DNA of 64,000 nt from Ananas comosus (taxonomy: Eukaryota; Streptophyta; Magnoliopsida; Poales; Bromeliaceae). Location of the stretch: contig NC_033630.1 of assembly GCF_001540865.1 (NCBI RefSeq), positions 10,133,664-10,197,663 on the forward strand, written 5' to 3'. Shown here piece by piece: positions 12,345-23,099 of this stretch. The notes below the pieces were generated by a model. The model was not told the origin of the DNA. It worked only from the letters and a program-made list of their open reading frames with translations, and made no database searches. A program made the translations under genes and the position numbers. The number at the start of each line of letters is the position of its first letter. Positions within the stretch are counted from its first letter, which is position 1.

Positions 12345-12684
12345 CAACTCAATCTAATATATCAGTTACCAAACCTTGATGTGAAAGTGACTAATCAGCT
12401 AAAATGCTTTTTTGGTACGAAAACCCTTTTGATATGTAGGTCCCTTTCACTCGTTTATATAGAATTGAGCTCTTATACCATTTAAAAGTATTAAGTCATT
12501 AATGCTTGTAAATTTTGGACTCTTGGATTGAGTAATGTATGGTTGGAATAATAGCGATCCCATAGGATCGATTGAGCGGGTGGTTGGTTGATAGTATGGT
12601 CTAACGGATAAAAATGATCAAAAGGTAAATCCAACAGCAAAAAACTTACAAACAGTAAGTATTTTGTCCTTTTAAAAGCAATAG

Positions 12685-12734
<50 letters not shown>

Positions 12735-13635
12735 CTCCTAAGCCGTTTTCGATTATGAAAATTTCGAATCGACGATCAGCTCATTACACTTGATTTAGCG
12801 TATTTAAAGTATCTAAAAAAATAAATTTTGTAATTTTTTTGATATTCTTTACCTTGCGATCGAAAATGTTCAAAATCAATTGTTAAAAATAAAAATCTCA
12901 TAAAAGATAGTGATATAGCACTAAAATTTTTTATCAGATATATTGATCTTGTTGTAGATAGTATGAAAAAATTTTTATTAAAATTTCATCTTATTTGGGT
13001 ACTTTTACACCGTTAAACTTAAAAATGGCAGGCATCAACAATTGTAAATATTAATTTTGAACCCATTTGATCGTTAGGTAAATAATATCGAAAAATTGCA
13101 AAATTTATTTTCTAGATATTTCAAATATGGTAGATCAAGTCTAACGAGGCCAATCATCGATTCGAAAATTCAATCATACAGCTTAGGAGCACGGAGGTCT
13201 CCATGCTTTTAAGAGCACAGCAGCCCCTCTATCTCTCTCTACCTATATATATACATATATATTAATAAAAATGTATAAAACTTATCAAAACTATGATTCT
13301 CTTTGGGATGACTACATTTTTTTTTTTTTGAAAGAAAAGTAGTATGCTATCCGCTTCGTAAATTTTTCTTTTAGAAATATATAAAATTAACTGAAAATGT
13401 GAATCAACTAGGATTTAAGCTTAAAACCTCAGGTACTGACCACCAAAATGCTATATATTAACAAAATGCTATATATTAACAAAATGCTAGTAATACATTC
13501 CAAAAGAGGGTAGATTTTACATTCTTCATCCTAGAATTTATATATTCTATTGCATATTTAATGTTTAAAAATAAAACATTAAAAAATAATTCTTGATTTC
13601 TGGATGAAGGAATGTAAAATTTGTAACTCTTTAGG
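12345..13635 (+). repeat. Duplicated block, unit 2
   Basis: This repeats 11265-12343 after the single N. Its long fold-back copy lies at 12732-13228. The (CT)n tract is longer here and is followed by (TA)n. Unit 2 continues without a break into the larger duplicated block that matches 6560-9850. Confidence 0.85.
12732..13228 (+). mobile_element. Long fold-back element in unit 2
   Basis: It is near-identical to 11612-12107, with the same truncated left tip and the same right end (AGCACAGCAGCCCC). The shared truncation shows that the two units are duplicates and not independent insertions. Confidence 0.7.
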
Positions 13636-14288
13636 AGTGTACATGTTAGCATTGTTCCAAATTATCATAAAAAGCCATATGCTAAAGTTGGAACCTAAAT
13701 TATCATCACTTTTTTTGCAAGTGATAAGCTTGCCAAATCACTTGAGAAAAAGTACAAGCACTAACAAACTTGTTGACGTGTTTTCCATTTTGGGCCATTT
13801 TAATGACCTCAAGATCAACTTAATCGATCCCAATAAGCCATCAGTGTCATCCAAATTAGGTCAATTTCATTTTACTAATCCAAATACCATATTTATATCT
13901 TTTGAGGTGTGATCATTAGGGTTTAACAAGATCCATAGCTAACTAGTTAATTAGCTTGACTTTTAAGTTCAATATAAGTTCACTGATAGTATTTAATGCT
14001 ATGCTTATATACTCCGAAGAACACAAAAAAGTAGAATCTAAAATGAAGTAATTAGTCTTTAATTTTCATGTAGCTTGTGGGGCTTACCATCTTATTATTT
14101 TGGTATATCTTATTATGATAGTATTTTCACTGCTCTAATGCATCTTTTTTGAAATTTTAGGAGTAGTCATATCTATACATCTATCTATACACATATTATT
14201 TTTCATAAATTTTTGTCACGTGATAGCACCATAGTCTCTCATTCTCAAAATTTCTACTCTTCAATCATTGCGACCGCTTTTCTTTTTC

Positions 14289-14460
14289 GTAACGTCTGCC
14301 TTTTCGGTTTTCTGTTTTATTAATTCCTTTCCTGTAACGTATGCTTCTTCGGCTTTCCGTCGATCATTAATTCTTTCCCCGTAACGTATGCCTCTTCGGC
14401 TTTCCCTCTCATTAATTTATTCTCTGTTACGTCGCTGTTTCGACTTCACGCCTCATTAGT
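14289..14460 (+). repeat. Degenerate tandem repeat, about 45-50 bp period
   Basis: Successive units each carry a GTAACGT(A/C)TGC motif, a TTCGGNTTTCC motif and a CATTAATT-like end. Three to four units can be followed, the last with TGTTACGTCGCTG and TTCGACTTCACG. A noisier version lies in the first segmental copy at about 7540-7710. Confidence 0.5.
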
Positions 14461-14479
14461 TTTTATTTTTTAAGAGGCG

Positions 14480-14780
14480 TTAATTGCCCGAGGAGCCCGT
14501 GTGCACGACATACGGCGTCCTCGACAATGACCCGCCTACTACGTCCGCTCCAACCTCAAGCTTCGCAAGCGCGCCCCCTCGCCCTCGCCGTCAACGTCAG
14601 ATGAGTCAAACTCTAACCCTAGCCCCCAACTTTCCTCCCTTGATCTCGATTATTTAAATTTGTAATGTATAGTTATGTAAAGGGTGTGTATCTCTCTCTT
14701 CTAATGAGCTCGGAGGACGAGAAGTATCGACTAAGATATGGACTTGCTGAAAAGGAGTTGAAGGTACTGTGATACTTCAC
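14480..14780 (+). other. Possible gene scrap in duplicated block
   Basis: A proline- and serine-rich reading at about 14517-14645 and a short frame starting ATGAGCTCGGAGGACGAG at 14704 could be remains of host exons. The second reads MSSEDEKYRLRYGLAEKELK and then meets AAG|GTACTG, a possible donor site. I do not recognise either, and the first duplicate is frameshifted throughout. Confidence 0.2.
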
Positions 14781-15009
14781 GAAATCATCGATGTTAGTAG
14801 AGAATGCCATAAATGAGGGTACAAGGGGTCTGATTTTTATGTAATAAATTTTTTTCTCCTATAGTTTTCTTTTATTTTTTGTTGTTTTTCATTGAATTAT
14901 AATTCTATTCTAAATATTTTAAAATATTTTTTACATTATTAAATTTAATAAAATATGATTATATCCGCTGCATCGCGCGGATTCCTATACTAGTGAAGCA
15001 TTATCTTTT

Positions 15010-15555
15010 ATAAAAGGGATAATTTGCCTATATACCTCTCATACGTTTGAAAATATCCGATTTAACCCTTTTTTTTCTTTCTAAAATACCCCTTATATGT
15101 TCCAACGTTATTGTAAAATACCTCCGCAGTTATTTCCTGTTAAGTTAACTTGAGTTAAACGTGAGTTAAATATCTATCACAGTTAAAAAAAATTAAAATA
15201 CCAATCTTGCCCTTAACTTAAGGGCAAATAAGAAATATTGGTGACGGTAGAAGAGTACATTGGAAAAGACTAAAAGTCAAAATACTTTTTGTGCCCCTGA
15301 CTTGAAAAGACCAAAAGTCAAAATACTTTTTGTGCCCCTGACTTTAAGGGCAAATAAGAAAGTCAGTGACGCTGAAAGGGTATATTTGAAAGGGCAAAAT
15401 AGTAATTAATAGATAACAGAGTTAATTAACAGATTTTAACTCTAGGGGTATATTAGTAATAGGTTGGAACGTAGAAATGGTATTTTCAATATTAGCCTTC
15501 TAAGAGGGGTAAATCGGAAAGTCGGAAACTTTTTAGGGGTATATAAGCAATTGCC
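15010..15555 (+). mobile_element. MITE with imperfect terminal inverted repeats
   Basis: The left end, AGGGATAATTTGCCTATATA, and the inverse of the right end, AAGTGGCAATTGCTTATATA, match over most of about 50 bases. Inside, CAAAATACTTTTTGTGCCCC occurs twice as a direct repeat. Relatives are the truncated copy at 8260 and the nested copy at 54568-55073. The superfamily cannot be decided from the ends seen. Confidence 0.65.
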
Positions 15556-15639
15556 ACTTTATAAAATGATGAGATGAAATTAGTTTGTCATATGTATAAT
15601 GATGCCACTAAAGCCTTGTTTTCTAGCACTAATATATAT

Positions 15640-17285
15640 ATTTTTTAGGGTTGGCTCCCTTCCTACCCGATATTGAGGCCTGCCTCTCTCCACCAGACCT
15701 CCCTCTAAGGAGGAGTGGAGAGGGCTAATCCGTAAACTACAAAGTAAAATTGACGGATGGCAAGCGAAACTCTTGTCGAGAGGATGTAGGCTCATCTTGG
15801 TGAACGTTGTTCTGACGAATTTACCTATTTACTTCCTCTCGGTTTTCAAAGCTCCGAAATGGGTAACCAAGCGTATTGAAGCACTACGGAGAGACTTTTT
15901 CTGGAATGGAAGAATCAACTCCCCGAGTAAGGGGTGCTTAATCTCTTGGAAGAGCGTGTGTAGGAGTAAGAAAGAGGGAGGACTTGGAATTCTGGACGTC
16001 GCCACAATGAACCAAGCCCTTCTAGTCAAATGGTAATGGAAATTCCACACTGTGCCCCAGTTGCATTGGAACAAGATTATTCATGCATTGTTTTATCTCA
16101 GAAGAAGACCACTAAAGGAGGGAAGGTCTTTCAAACCCCCCTCGTTTTGGTGGAAGAGAATCCTTAGTCAAAAAGGAAAATATAAATTGGGAGCATTCTG
16201 TAAGTTGGGCAATGGTAGAAACATCGAGTTTTGGATTGACCGCTGGTGTGGGGACTCTACATTGCAATCGTCATTCACGGAGGCGTTTGAGTTATCGAAT
16301 CACAAAAGGCTGAAAATTAGTCAGTGCTGGTGGAACAACGAATGGAATTGGCGCAAGATACTGGGTTGCGACAATAATATTGATTACCGATTAAATTCTA
16401 GGATATCCGAACTTAAGGCTGGGGTGTCCAACTTCAGAATTGAAGAAGGCCCTGACAGTGTGCATTGGCGATGGACTACGGACGGGCATTTTACAGTCAA
16501 ATCAACCTACTTTGTGTTGTGCGATGGGGGAACTAGAGATGCTCGCGCTAGTAAGATTTGGAAGCTTCGTATCCTTCTAAAAGTGAAAGTGTTTTGCTGG
16601 CTCGTCATCAGGAAAAGGACACTTACTGCAGAGAATCTACTTAAGAGAGCATGGGTTGGTAACACATGCCGTGTGTTATGCGGAATGGAAGAGAAAACGG
16701 TTGATCACTTATTTACTCAGTGTGTATTCTCCAGATTTCTAATAGTGAAGACATTGGACAATGTCCAGCCAAGAGATTTGGGTGAGAATGTGATTCTGGT
16801 CTGGGACCGATGGAAAAATAGGAAGCGTTCATCATCGTCACGTCCTGGGCTAATCGGTTTAGTAGCCTGCTGGTGGGTTATTTGGGAGGTCCGGAACTTT
16901 AGATCGATCAAGCCTGACCCTTTTGTAGGAATTTACAAGATTAATCAACTGACGATCCTGTGGGAGCAACTCTTATCAACAGTTAGACATAACTTTGATT
17001 TTACTGGGTAACCTTATTTATATACTTATATTTATACAAACTTATATATATATATATATATATATATATTTTATATATATAATATAGTAGCCGGACCCTA
17101 TATATATATATATATATAGGGTCCGGCTATATATAGTTAGAACTTCTTCTTTTTCCTTTTTTCTTTTTTCTTTTTTCTTTTTTTTTTTTCACGCCCTCCC
17201 CAAGGCCTACGTTGCCTCATCCATGTAGCTTAGTTCACTTTTTCAATGAATAAAGCAGATAGCGTGCTACTTTTTCCTCAAAAAA
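15640..17285 (+). mobile_element. 5'-truncated L1-type LINE: ORF2 C-terminus plus 3' UTR and poly(A)
   Basis: One frame encodes the end of a plant LINE ORF2 from about 15650 to 17011, interrupted by a single in-frame TAA at 16034-16036. The order is typical: LSRGCRLILVNVVLTNLP, then the RRDFFWNG and GGLGILD motifs after the reverse transcriptase. A zf-RVT zinc-binding region follows around 16560-16740 (CRVLC...H....C spacing), and the protein ends at a natural stop. The 3' UTR carries an inserted (TA)n/palindrome at 17040-17130 and ends with a GCTACTTTTTCCTCAAAAAA tail. The reverse transcriptase core itself is missing, so this copy cannot move alone. Confidence 0.85.
17088..17129. repeat. Perfect palindrome made of two fold-back element tips
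   Basis: TAGCCGGACCC, a TA tract and GGGTCCGGCTA form a 42-base perfect inverted repeat. The two halves correspond to the outer ends of the fold-back families, placed facing outward across a TA tract. No element body is present. Confidence 0.7.
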
Positions 17286-17654
17286 TATATATATTTTTTA
17301 AAAGCATAGAAGCTTAATTCTCTAGAGTCCAGCTATGATACTTAATTTTAAAAGCTTAAACACTTGGTGCTTAATTTGTAAATTTTTTACCGTTACATCT
17401 ATCTCTTTGACCAATTCCACTTCTTAGATTATACTATTCTACTAACCACACGCTCAAATTTAGAGGACCACTATTATTCTAACATAATAAATTTTCATCT
17501 AAAAGCCGAAAATATTTAAAATTTGGTTTCTAAATATTTCAAATGGTATTGATCATATTCAATGATGCCGATTGTTGATTTGGAGGTTTCATCATCGAAA
17601 GTAAATGGATGGGAACGAAATTCGTTTGCTACTGATAGTATTCTAAGGCAACTC

Positions 17655-17670
<16 letters not shown>
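17286..17670. mobile_element. Short fold-back remnant plus flanking DNA
   Basis: At about 17328-17480 the short-family words appear (GTCCAGCTATGATACTTAA, CACTTGGTGCTTAATTTG, TTTTACCGTTACATC, ACTATTCTACTAACC). At 17530-17650 lies a right arm of the long family (TGTTGATTTGGAGGTTTCATC). A (TA)n-(GA)n tract follows at about 17655-17690. Confidence 0.5.
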
Positions 17671-17671
<1 letters not shown>

Positions 17672-17685
<14 letters not shown>

Positions 17686-17760
17686 CAGGACTAATGTGCT
17701 CTTAGAAGTATGAATGCATTCGTGCTCCTAGGTTATTTTCGATGATCCACCTAAAAGATC
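17672..17760 (+). mobile_element. Long fold-back element, left tip only
   Basis: GTGCTCTTAGAAGTATGAA and CGTGCTCCTAGGTTATTTTC give the outer hairpin of a long-family element, after which the sequence diverges. The right arm is absent, so the element is truncated. Confidence 0.5.
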
Positions 17761-18264
17761 AAAATTTCGTTTATATACGCCTTATTCAATTTTGTTGACG
17801 ATTTATTAATTACTGTTTCATATCCTAAATACAATTTTTTAAGATCTGAACTAAATGATCAAGCAAAGAAAGTGTGGAAGTGAGATACATGTCATGTCAT
17901 TCAGTTTATTTTTCCATATAAACTATCATCGTAAAATATACCACATGCATAAAGATCGTGACAAGTAACCGATTCGGGTTTTCGCATACTTATTTAGCAA
18001 GTTTTAATTTTGTAGCCTGCTCGTACTTGTATAGCAAAGATGAACTGATTCACAATTAATTCGACTAGCGAGTCCAAGTTCAATATCATAATTAACAATG
18101 ATGACAAAAATATTCGATACGTGTTTGATCCTCATTTTGATTCTACTTTTAGCTACAGTAACTTATAATTATAAGGCCCGAAATTGGAAGCTTTTGAATA
18201 TAAGGCTTTGTTTGGAATTGCGGAAAAATTACGTTACGTACGGTGAGAAAGTATGATGAAAAAA
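17761..18264. other. Intergenic DNA
   Basis: I see no gene and no structured repeat in this AT-rich stretch. Confidence 0.3.
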
Positions 18265-18266
18265 GA

Positions 18267-18811
18267 GTCCGGCTACTATACTCTTATGAGTACAATCGCC
18301 CTCGTGCTCATAAGTTGTTTTCGATGATAAAGCTTCCGAAACGACGATCCACACAGTTAAACGTTATCTAGAGCATTTAAAATTACTAGAAATTAAATTT
18401 GATAATTTTTCGACATTATTTACCTTACGATCAAAAGCTCATAAAATTGACAATTTTTAACGGTCGGTATGGGATACTTGCTAGTTTAACAGTGGAAAAA
18501 AATTGGAATAGATTAAATTTTTGATAGAAAATTCTATTAACTACCTAGATAAATATCAGAAACTTCGATCTTAAATTAAAGGATCCGATCATCCATTTTT
18601 AGGACGTCGTTCGATTTTGACCATTCATTTTATACCCGCTTGATGGACTTTATTATGATTTCGAAAAATTACGAAATTTATTTTCTAGAAGTTTCAAATA
18701 ATCTAGATCATATTTAACGGAGTGGATCGCCGATTCGGAAGCTCCATCATCGAAAACAACTTATGAGTACTAAGAGCCCACTACTCACAATAGTATAGTA
18801 GCCCTACTCAT
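18267..18811 (+). mobile_element. Complete fold-back element (long family, CTTATGAG type)
   Basis: Both ends are present. The left reads GTCCGGCTACTATACTCTTA, then TGCTCATAAGTTGTTTTCG, GCTTCCGAAACGACGATCC and CAGTTAAAC. The inverse of the right end reads GGGCTACTATACTATTGTG, CTCATAAGTTGTTTTCGATG and GCTTCCGAATCGGCGATCC. The arms continue inward at lower similarity, leaving a loop of unique-looking AT-rich DNA. At 545 bp with no reading frame it is non-autonomous. This is the clearest copy in the window. Confidence 0.8.
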
Positions 18812-19340
18812 AAAAAAATATTATGTTTGTTTCCATACATAATATTACGTTCAACATATCGCAATATGTCGGTTACAATATATTTTCTGCTGTCCCATCA
18901 GAGAACGCAGAAGTATATTTCTATATTTGGTCTTAATACCAAACTAAGCATTTATCTAATAGCGTCGGATGAACTTCAATATCAAACTAAACTTTATTAT
19001 ATGTACTCGGAAAATTATTTATGGTTGAAAATAAATTTTTATATACAAAAAAAAAAATTTAAAAACAGGAACCTTATCTAGTGGACACTTGTTGCATATT
19101 GAATGGCTCGGTTCCCGGTTAACATGGTGGACCAGGTCTAACCGACAATTGCCTCTGCATAGGGGGAGGGTGACCTGGCATACGCATGTCTCTAGAGTAC
19201 TCCTTACAAACAAGTACATGTTCGGAGCATATCCTTTACACAAAACAAACAGAAAATGCGAAAAAAAAAAAACAAATACTCATTCAAGTGAACGGAGACA
19301 AGACCCGGTGCATCCATACAGTGCACCACACCATCCCCAG
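18812..19340. other. Intergenic DNA without supported genes
   Basis: Short overlapping frames on both strands (for example 19089-19346 and 19204-19392) share no recognisable protein features. A poly(A) tract lies near 19258-19272. Confidence 0.3.
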
Positions 19341-19342
19341 AT

Positions 19343-19602
19343 GTAGGGATGCAAATAGGATGGATATGGCACCTCCGGCAGAATGGATTCAAGTCGCCCG
19401 ATCGATTTTTATCCTGTTGTTTGCCCGCATTTATCGCTCCATTCAGTATCCTCCGATTTCTTTTCCATTTTCTTAGGAGATCGTGGCCAATTCAGAAGGG
19501 ATCATTTTTTTTTTTTTAATTTTTGGTCCTAACGTATTGTCTCATTTTGGGCGAATTAGCAACGGTGATAGCTCCATCAACCCCGACCTATTTACATCCC
19601 TA
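19343..19602. mobile_element. hAT-like MITE, about 260 bp
   Basis: The left end, TAGGGATGCAAATAGGATGG, and the inverse of the right end, ATAGGGATGTAAATAGGTCG, form matching terminal inverted repeats of about 20 bases. The TAGGGATG terminus is typical of hAT-type MITEs in plants. I cannot see a clear 8-bp target duplication, so the superfamily is inferred. Confidence 0.6.
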
Positions 19603-20050
19603 TGGTCGACATTTTAATCAGCCTAAGACATAAAATAATTAAATACAAGCAATCTCATAAAATTTGAATTCAAAACCTCTTCCTATATAATGTCAGATGC
19701 GCAAATCGAACTTGAGACCTCTTCATATGAGTTTGGGCTTGCCCTAATACCGCACAATATAAATCTATAATATAACGTTAAATAGTTAAAAGTTAGTCTT
19801 AACACGCGAAACGACGCAGAATTTGCACGCAGTCATGAACCGGGTGCAGCGAATAATTAGTGCCGAAACTGCCCACCACATATCCACACCATCAACATCC
19901 ATCCCCACTCCCTGTACTCAATCCTCCATCATCTTTGTTTTTCATATCCAACTTAAATAAAATAAATTAAAAATAAATAAAACTTACCTAAATTATAGAT
20001 CATTTTAATTTGACTATCAAACCATTAAGAATTTTAATTTTAATACTTTA
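19603..20050. other. Intergenic DNA
   Basis: No gene or clear repeat is visible. Confidence 0.3.
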
Positions 20051-20054
20051 ATTT

Positions 20055-20290
20055 TTCAATTTTTTGATTCGTTGTTCGCTAACTCTTTGGCTATGAAATC
20101 TACAATAATTTCATATTTTAAAAAATAATGTATTTAAATTTTAAAGTTAACGAGTCATAAGCAAACTCCAATTAATTTTTTGATTTCGTTGTTCGCTAAC
20201 TCTTTGGCTATAAAATTTATAATAATTTTATATTTTAAAAAATAATGTATTAAAATTTTAAAGTTAACCCGTCATAAGCAAACTCTAATC
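20055..20290 (+). repeat. Tandem duplication of about 118 bp
   Basis: 20055-20172 and 20177-20290 are near-identical. Both contain CGTTGTTCGCTAACTCTTTG, a hairpin-like AAAAAATAATGTATT region and GTCATAAGCAAACTC. Few substitutions separate them, so the duplication is fairly recent. Confidence 0.85.
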
Positions 20291-20547
20291 AAATAAATTA
20301 GGAGGTTATGAAGAATTTTTAAAAGTTAGATAGTCCTAAATTTTATATTTTTTTTATAAATATAAAAAATAAAATAAAATAAAATAAGGTTAAAATAATA
20401 TAAAAAAGGAAATCCGAGTCCACGTAAGCGCACGCGCCACCGCCTCTTTTGGTGGAAATTATTCCATGGACCATGGTCTATAGACCGTCCCCTCTGTATC
20501 ACAATTCTTTAGGAATAATTTCACCTTCCGACGTGAAGTGATAAAAT

Positions 20548-20815
20548 TTAGACAAATTACACTTTTGGTCCTCAAGCTTTGAGGGGCGTGACACTCTTGT
20601 ACTCAAAGCTTTTATTTATTATAATTTTTTATTCAAATTTTCTAAATTATTATAATTAAATCTCACAACTCAATTTATGCTGGCTAAATATTGATATGTC
20701 GCTAATGTAGTATTAATATAACAGCATTTTGATTGATGATATATACGATAATAATTAAGATGCTATAACACGCCTCAAAATTTGAGGACCAAAAGAGTAA
20801 TTTATTCTAAAATTT
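20548..20815. mobile_element. MITE with about 40-bp terminal inverted repeats
   Basis: The left end reads AAATTACACTTTTGGTCCTC then TTTGAGGGGCGTG. The inverse of the right end reads AAATTACTCTTTTGGTCCTC then TTTGAGGCGTGTT. The element is about 265 bp and non-coding. Target duplications are unclear in the AT-rich flanks. Confidence 0.7.
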
Positions 20816-21187
20816 CTAAACACAATTTTCAACAGGCAAAGATATCTGCTCGAGATTTTGGATGCATGCTTGTTTCCTTTTTATATTTTTCTCTTAATTT
20901 TCTTACTTTTGAGAACTTGTTTAAATTCAGTATAGTTTTTGATGCATGCTTCCTATATAACTCTCAGGAATAATTGCTTTTTTTAGTTGTATAATATTTG
21001 AATAAAACAATTTATACTTTTGTTTCTAACATTAATTATGCTTTATGGATACATCAACATATATTGCATGCCATAAACTTATTTATTATGTCGAAATTTT
21101 AGATTATGTCGAAATAATCATAAATGCTAATCAATAACACAAACCAAATATGCCCAAAAGATAACCGGGGACTCGAACTCATGATCC
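20816..21187. other. Intergenic DNA
   Basis: No gene is visible. A minus-strand GAGTTCGAGTCCC word at about 21170-21182 resembles a tRNA-type B box, but no tRNA cloverleaf surrounds it. Confidence 0.3.
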
Positions 21188-21663
21188 CTCCTTGTACCCT
21201 CATTCAAATGCGTTAACCGGGGATGTACGGAGGCTATGGACAGATACATCTAACATATCCGATGCCGCCACGAGATCGAAAAGTTTAACCCGTTTGGCGG
21301 CAATCTGGTGGGTCGTCTGGACTAAGCGCAACAATACTATCTTCCGCGAGGTGCTTTCCAATATTATCCGGACTCTTGAACGTGTCGCTTCTTTGACCAA
21401 TGCCTATAACGGAGCCCTTTGACCCTTGCTTGTCCGTTCTTTTATGCTCGGTCCCCATTTCTTCTTTTTCGTTATCCATCCCGTTTTTCTTGTTTACTTT
21501 GTCTAATCGGTAGGTGTAGAGTTCTTTATTTTGGATTTTCTTTCTTGTATTTTTTCGGCTCTTTCAGGAGGCCCTAGCTGTCTCCATCATGTACGCTTAG
21601 TTCATTTCGCTTAATGAATGAAGTAGGTAGCTTGCTACCTATTTCTCAAAAAAAAAAAAAAAA
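21188..21663 (+). mobile_element. 5'-truncated LINE 3' end with poly(A)
   Basis: A frame at 21192-21422 ends an ORF2-like protein: LAAIWWVVWTKRNNTIFRE is the tryptophan-rich C-terminal motif of plant L1 elements, followed by a short tail and a natural TGA. A roughly 220-base 3' UTR ends in GGTAGCTTGCTACCTATTTC, TC and a 16-base A tail. The 5' truncation is typical of incomplete reverse transcription. No target duplication was found. Confidence 0.8.
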
Positions 21664-22430
21664 TTCTGATTTTAGATTTTGTAAACAGAATAAAATTTAT
21701 TAATTCTGATAGTTGTTGTTTGTTTTACAAAAAATCAAATTTCAATTCTCGTTCCATTTTTGAATAAGAAAGATCTCATTTATTTATGGCCCAATCCGAC
21801 TTTGAATTCTGAATTGGCTTATTCCAAACGCTCTCTCACAAACGCTTCTTCTTTCTCTCCCTTTCATCACTCTCCTCTTCTTAACCAATTTTTTTTTTAT
21901 CAAAATCTAAATGTCCATTCTGATTTCCATTCGAATAATGAATCAAAAATTTTTCGATGATTAGTCATCTCATTTTCCAATATAATGTAATTCAATTTTA
22001 TTTAGTTTCTATTCAATTCTAATTATGAACCTGAGCGAAAACTAAGGACCTGTTCGATTCTTTTGAAAATATTCCGAAAAAAAAATTTTAGGTTGAAAAT
22101 TTTTTTTTTCCGTATATTTGGTTCGCAAGAAAAATAAATTTTTTAAAAAATTATTTTTCATATTTCAGAGAAAACTTGTCTTTTCATTTTCTAAATTTCT
22201 TTTTTAGAAAAACGAAAAGAGAATTTTTTATTTTCTACTTTTTGTTTTTTTTTAAAGAAACCAAAGAGGTCCTAACTAAGAAAATATATATATTATCTAT
22301 GGATCCAGTGGACCTGGTCCATGCAATTAACTTCCCACTCGGCAAACGCACGAAATGTTAACAACTACACCACCCACTCCCCCTTTTCTCTCTTCTCATC
22401 CCCAAAAAATAACAAAATAATATAGGATTA
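21664..22430. other. Intergenic AT-rich DNA
   Basis: Short frames here have no supporting features. T-rich and A-rich tracts dominate the part from 22075 to 22260. Confidence 0.3.
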
Positions 22431-22433
22431 AAT

Positions 22434-22766
22434 GCATGTAGGTTTCAACCAGTACAGTAAATTATAAATGTATTTCTATAAAATTTAATTTTCATATATT
22501 ATTTCTATAAAAGTTATAATATTTTTAAATATATTCCTCTGATTTGTTATCGTTATAAAACTGTCTATATTTTAAATAAAATATCAATTTTACCATCACA
22601 AATATGGGGCAAAAACATCAAGTTATCTAATTAAGTATTTAACCTATAATTAACTAAAATTTTTTAACGAATTCTGACGACAGGAACATATTTAAAACAT
22701 TAGAATTTTTATAAAAATTAAACTTTATAAAAAAATATATATTTATAATTCACTATTTTGGCAGGG
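22434..22766. mobile_element. AT-rich MITE, about 330 bp
   Basis: The left arm (AATTATAAATGTATTTCTAT, then AAAATTTAATTTT) is mirrored by the right arm (AAAATTAAACTTTATAAAAA, then ATATTTATAATTCAC) over roughly 60 bases. It is non-coding. The sequence at 24935-25350 has similar ends and is a probable relative. Confidence 0.55.
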
Positions 22767-22955
22767 ACGCTTATGAAATTAACCAAATAAAATAACAAAT
22801 TAATATACGCTTTTAAAACTTGGTGACGATTGTGGAAACCGCCCTCGTCACGTACACCTCCTCTCTCTTTCTCCAAAAACAAACACCCTCCAAAACCTAA
22901 CACTATCTCAACCATTATTAATTTTTGCACCATTTTTGCATTGTTTCAAGCGACG

Positions 22956-23090
22956 ATGGATCAGAAGAGCAAGAAAAATGAGTACAGGAACGATCGCGTC
23001 GAGCTTCTTTCGCCGGAGCGAGTCGAAGACTCGTCGGGGGCGGGGGAGGGGGCGGGGCCGGGGNCGCTGGTGAAGAGAATCTTCCTACGA
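22956..23090 (+). CDS. Possible first exon of an unrecognised gene
   Basis: An ATG at 22956 starts a GC-richer frame reading MDQKSKKNEYRNDRVELLSP, an acidic serine/glycine stretch, then LVKRIFLRG. It can end at CGAG|GTACTG near 23090, a plausible splice donor. The upstream 100 bases look like a plant leader (pyrimidine-rich, CTCTCTCTTTCTCC). A single N at 23064 sits inside the glycine-coding G-rich tract. I see no matching downstream exon and do not recognise the protein, so it could also be an exon scrap. Confidence 0.35.
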
Positions 23091-23099
23091 GGTACTGAT

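Larger units (their letters stand above)
13260..17035 (+). repeat. Segmental duplicate, copy 2 (better preserved)
   Basis: This is the counterpart of 6560-9850. Besides the MITE and LINE it holds unassigned sequence at 13640-14980. That part includes a pyrimidine-rich tandem-like stretch (14289-14460) and a GC-richer patch (14480-14640). No complete gene is evident in it. Confidence 0.8.

Noticed and set aside
19089..19392. Overlapping frames of 85, 62 and 96 codons
   Set aside because: They overlap in several frames, contain a poly(A)-encoded Lys run or its antisense, and show no known domain.
21165..21187. Minus-strand GTTCGAGTCC as a tRNA T-loop
   Set aside because: No acceptor stem, anticodon arm or A box at the right distance.
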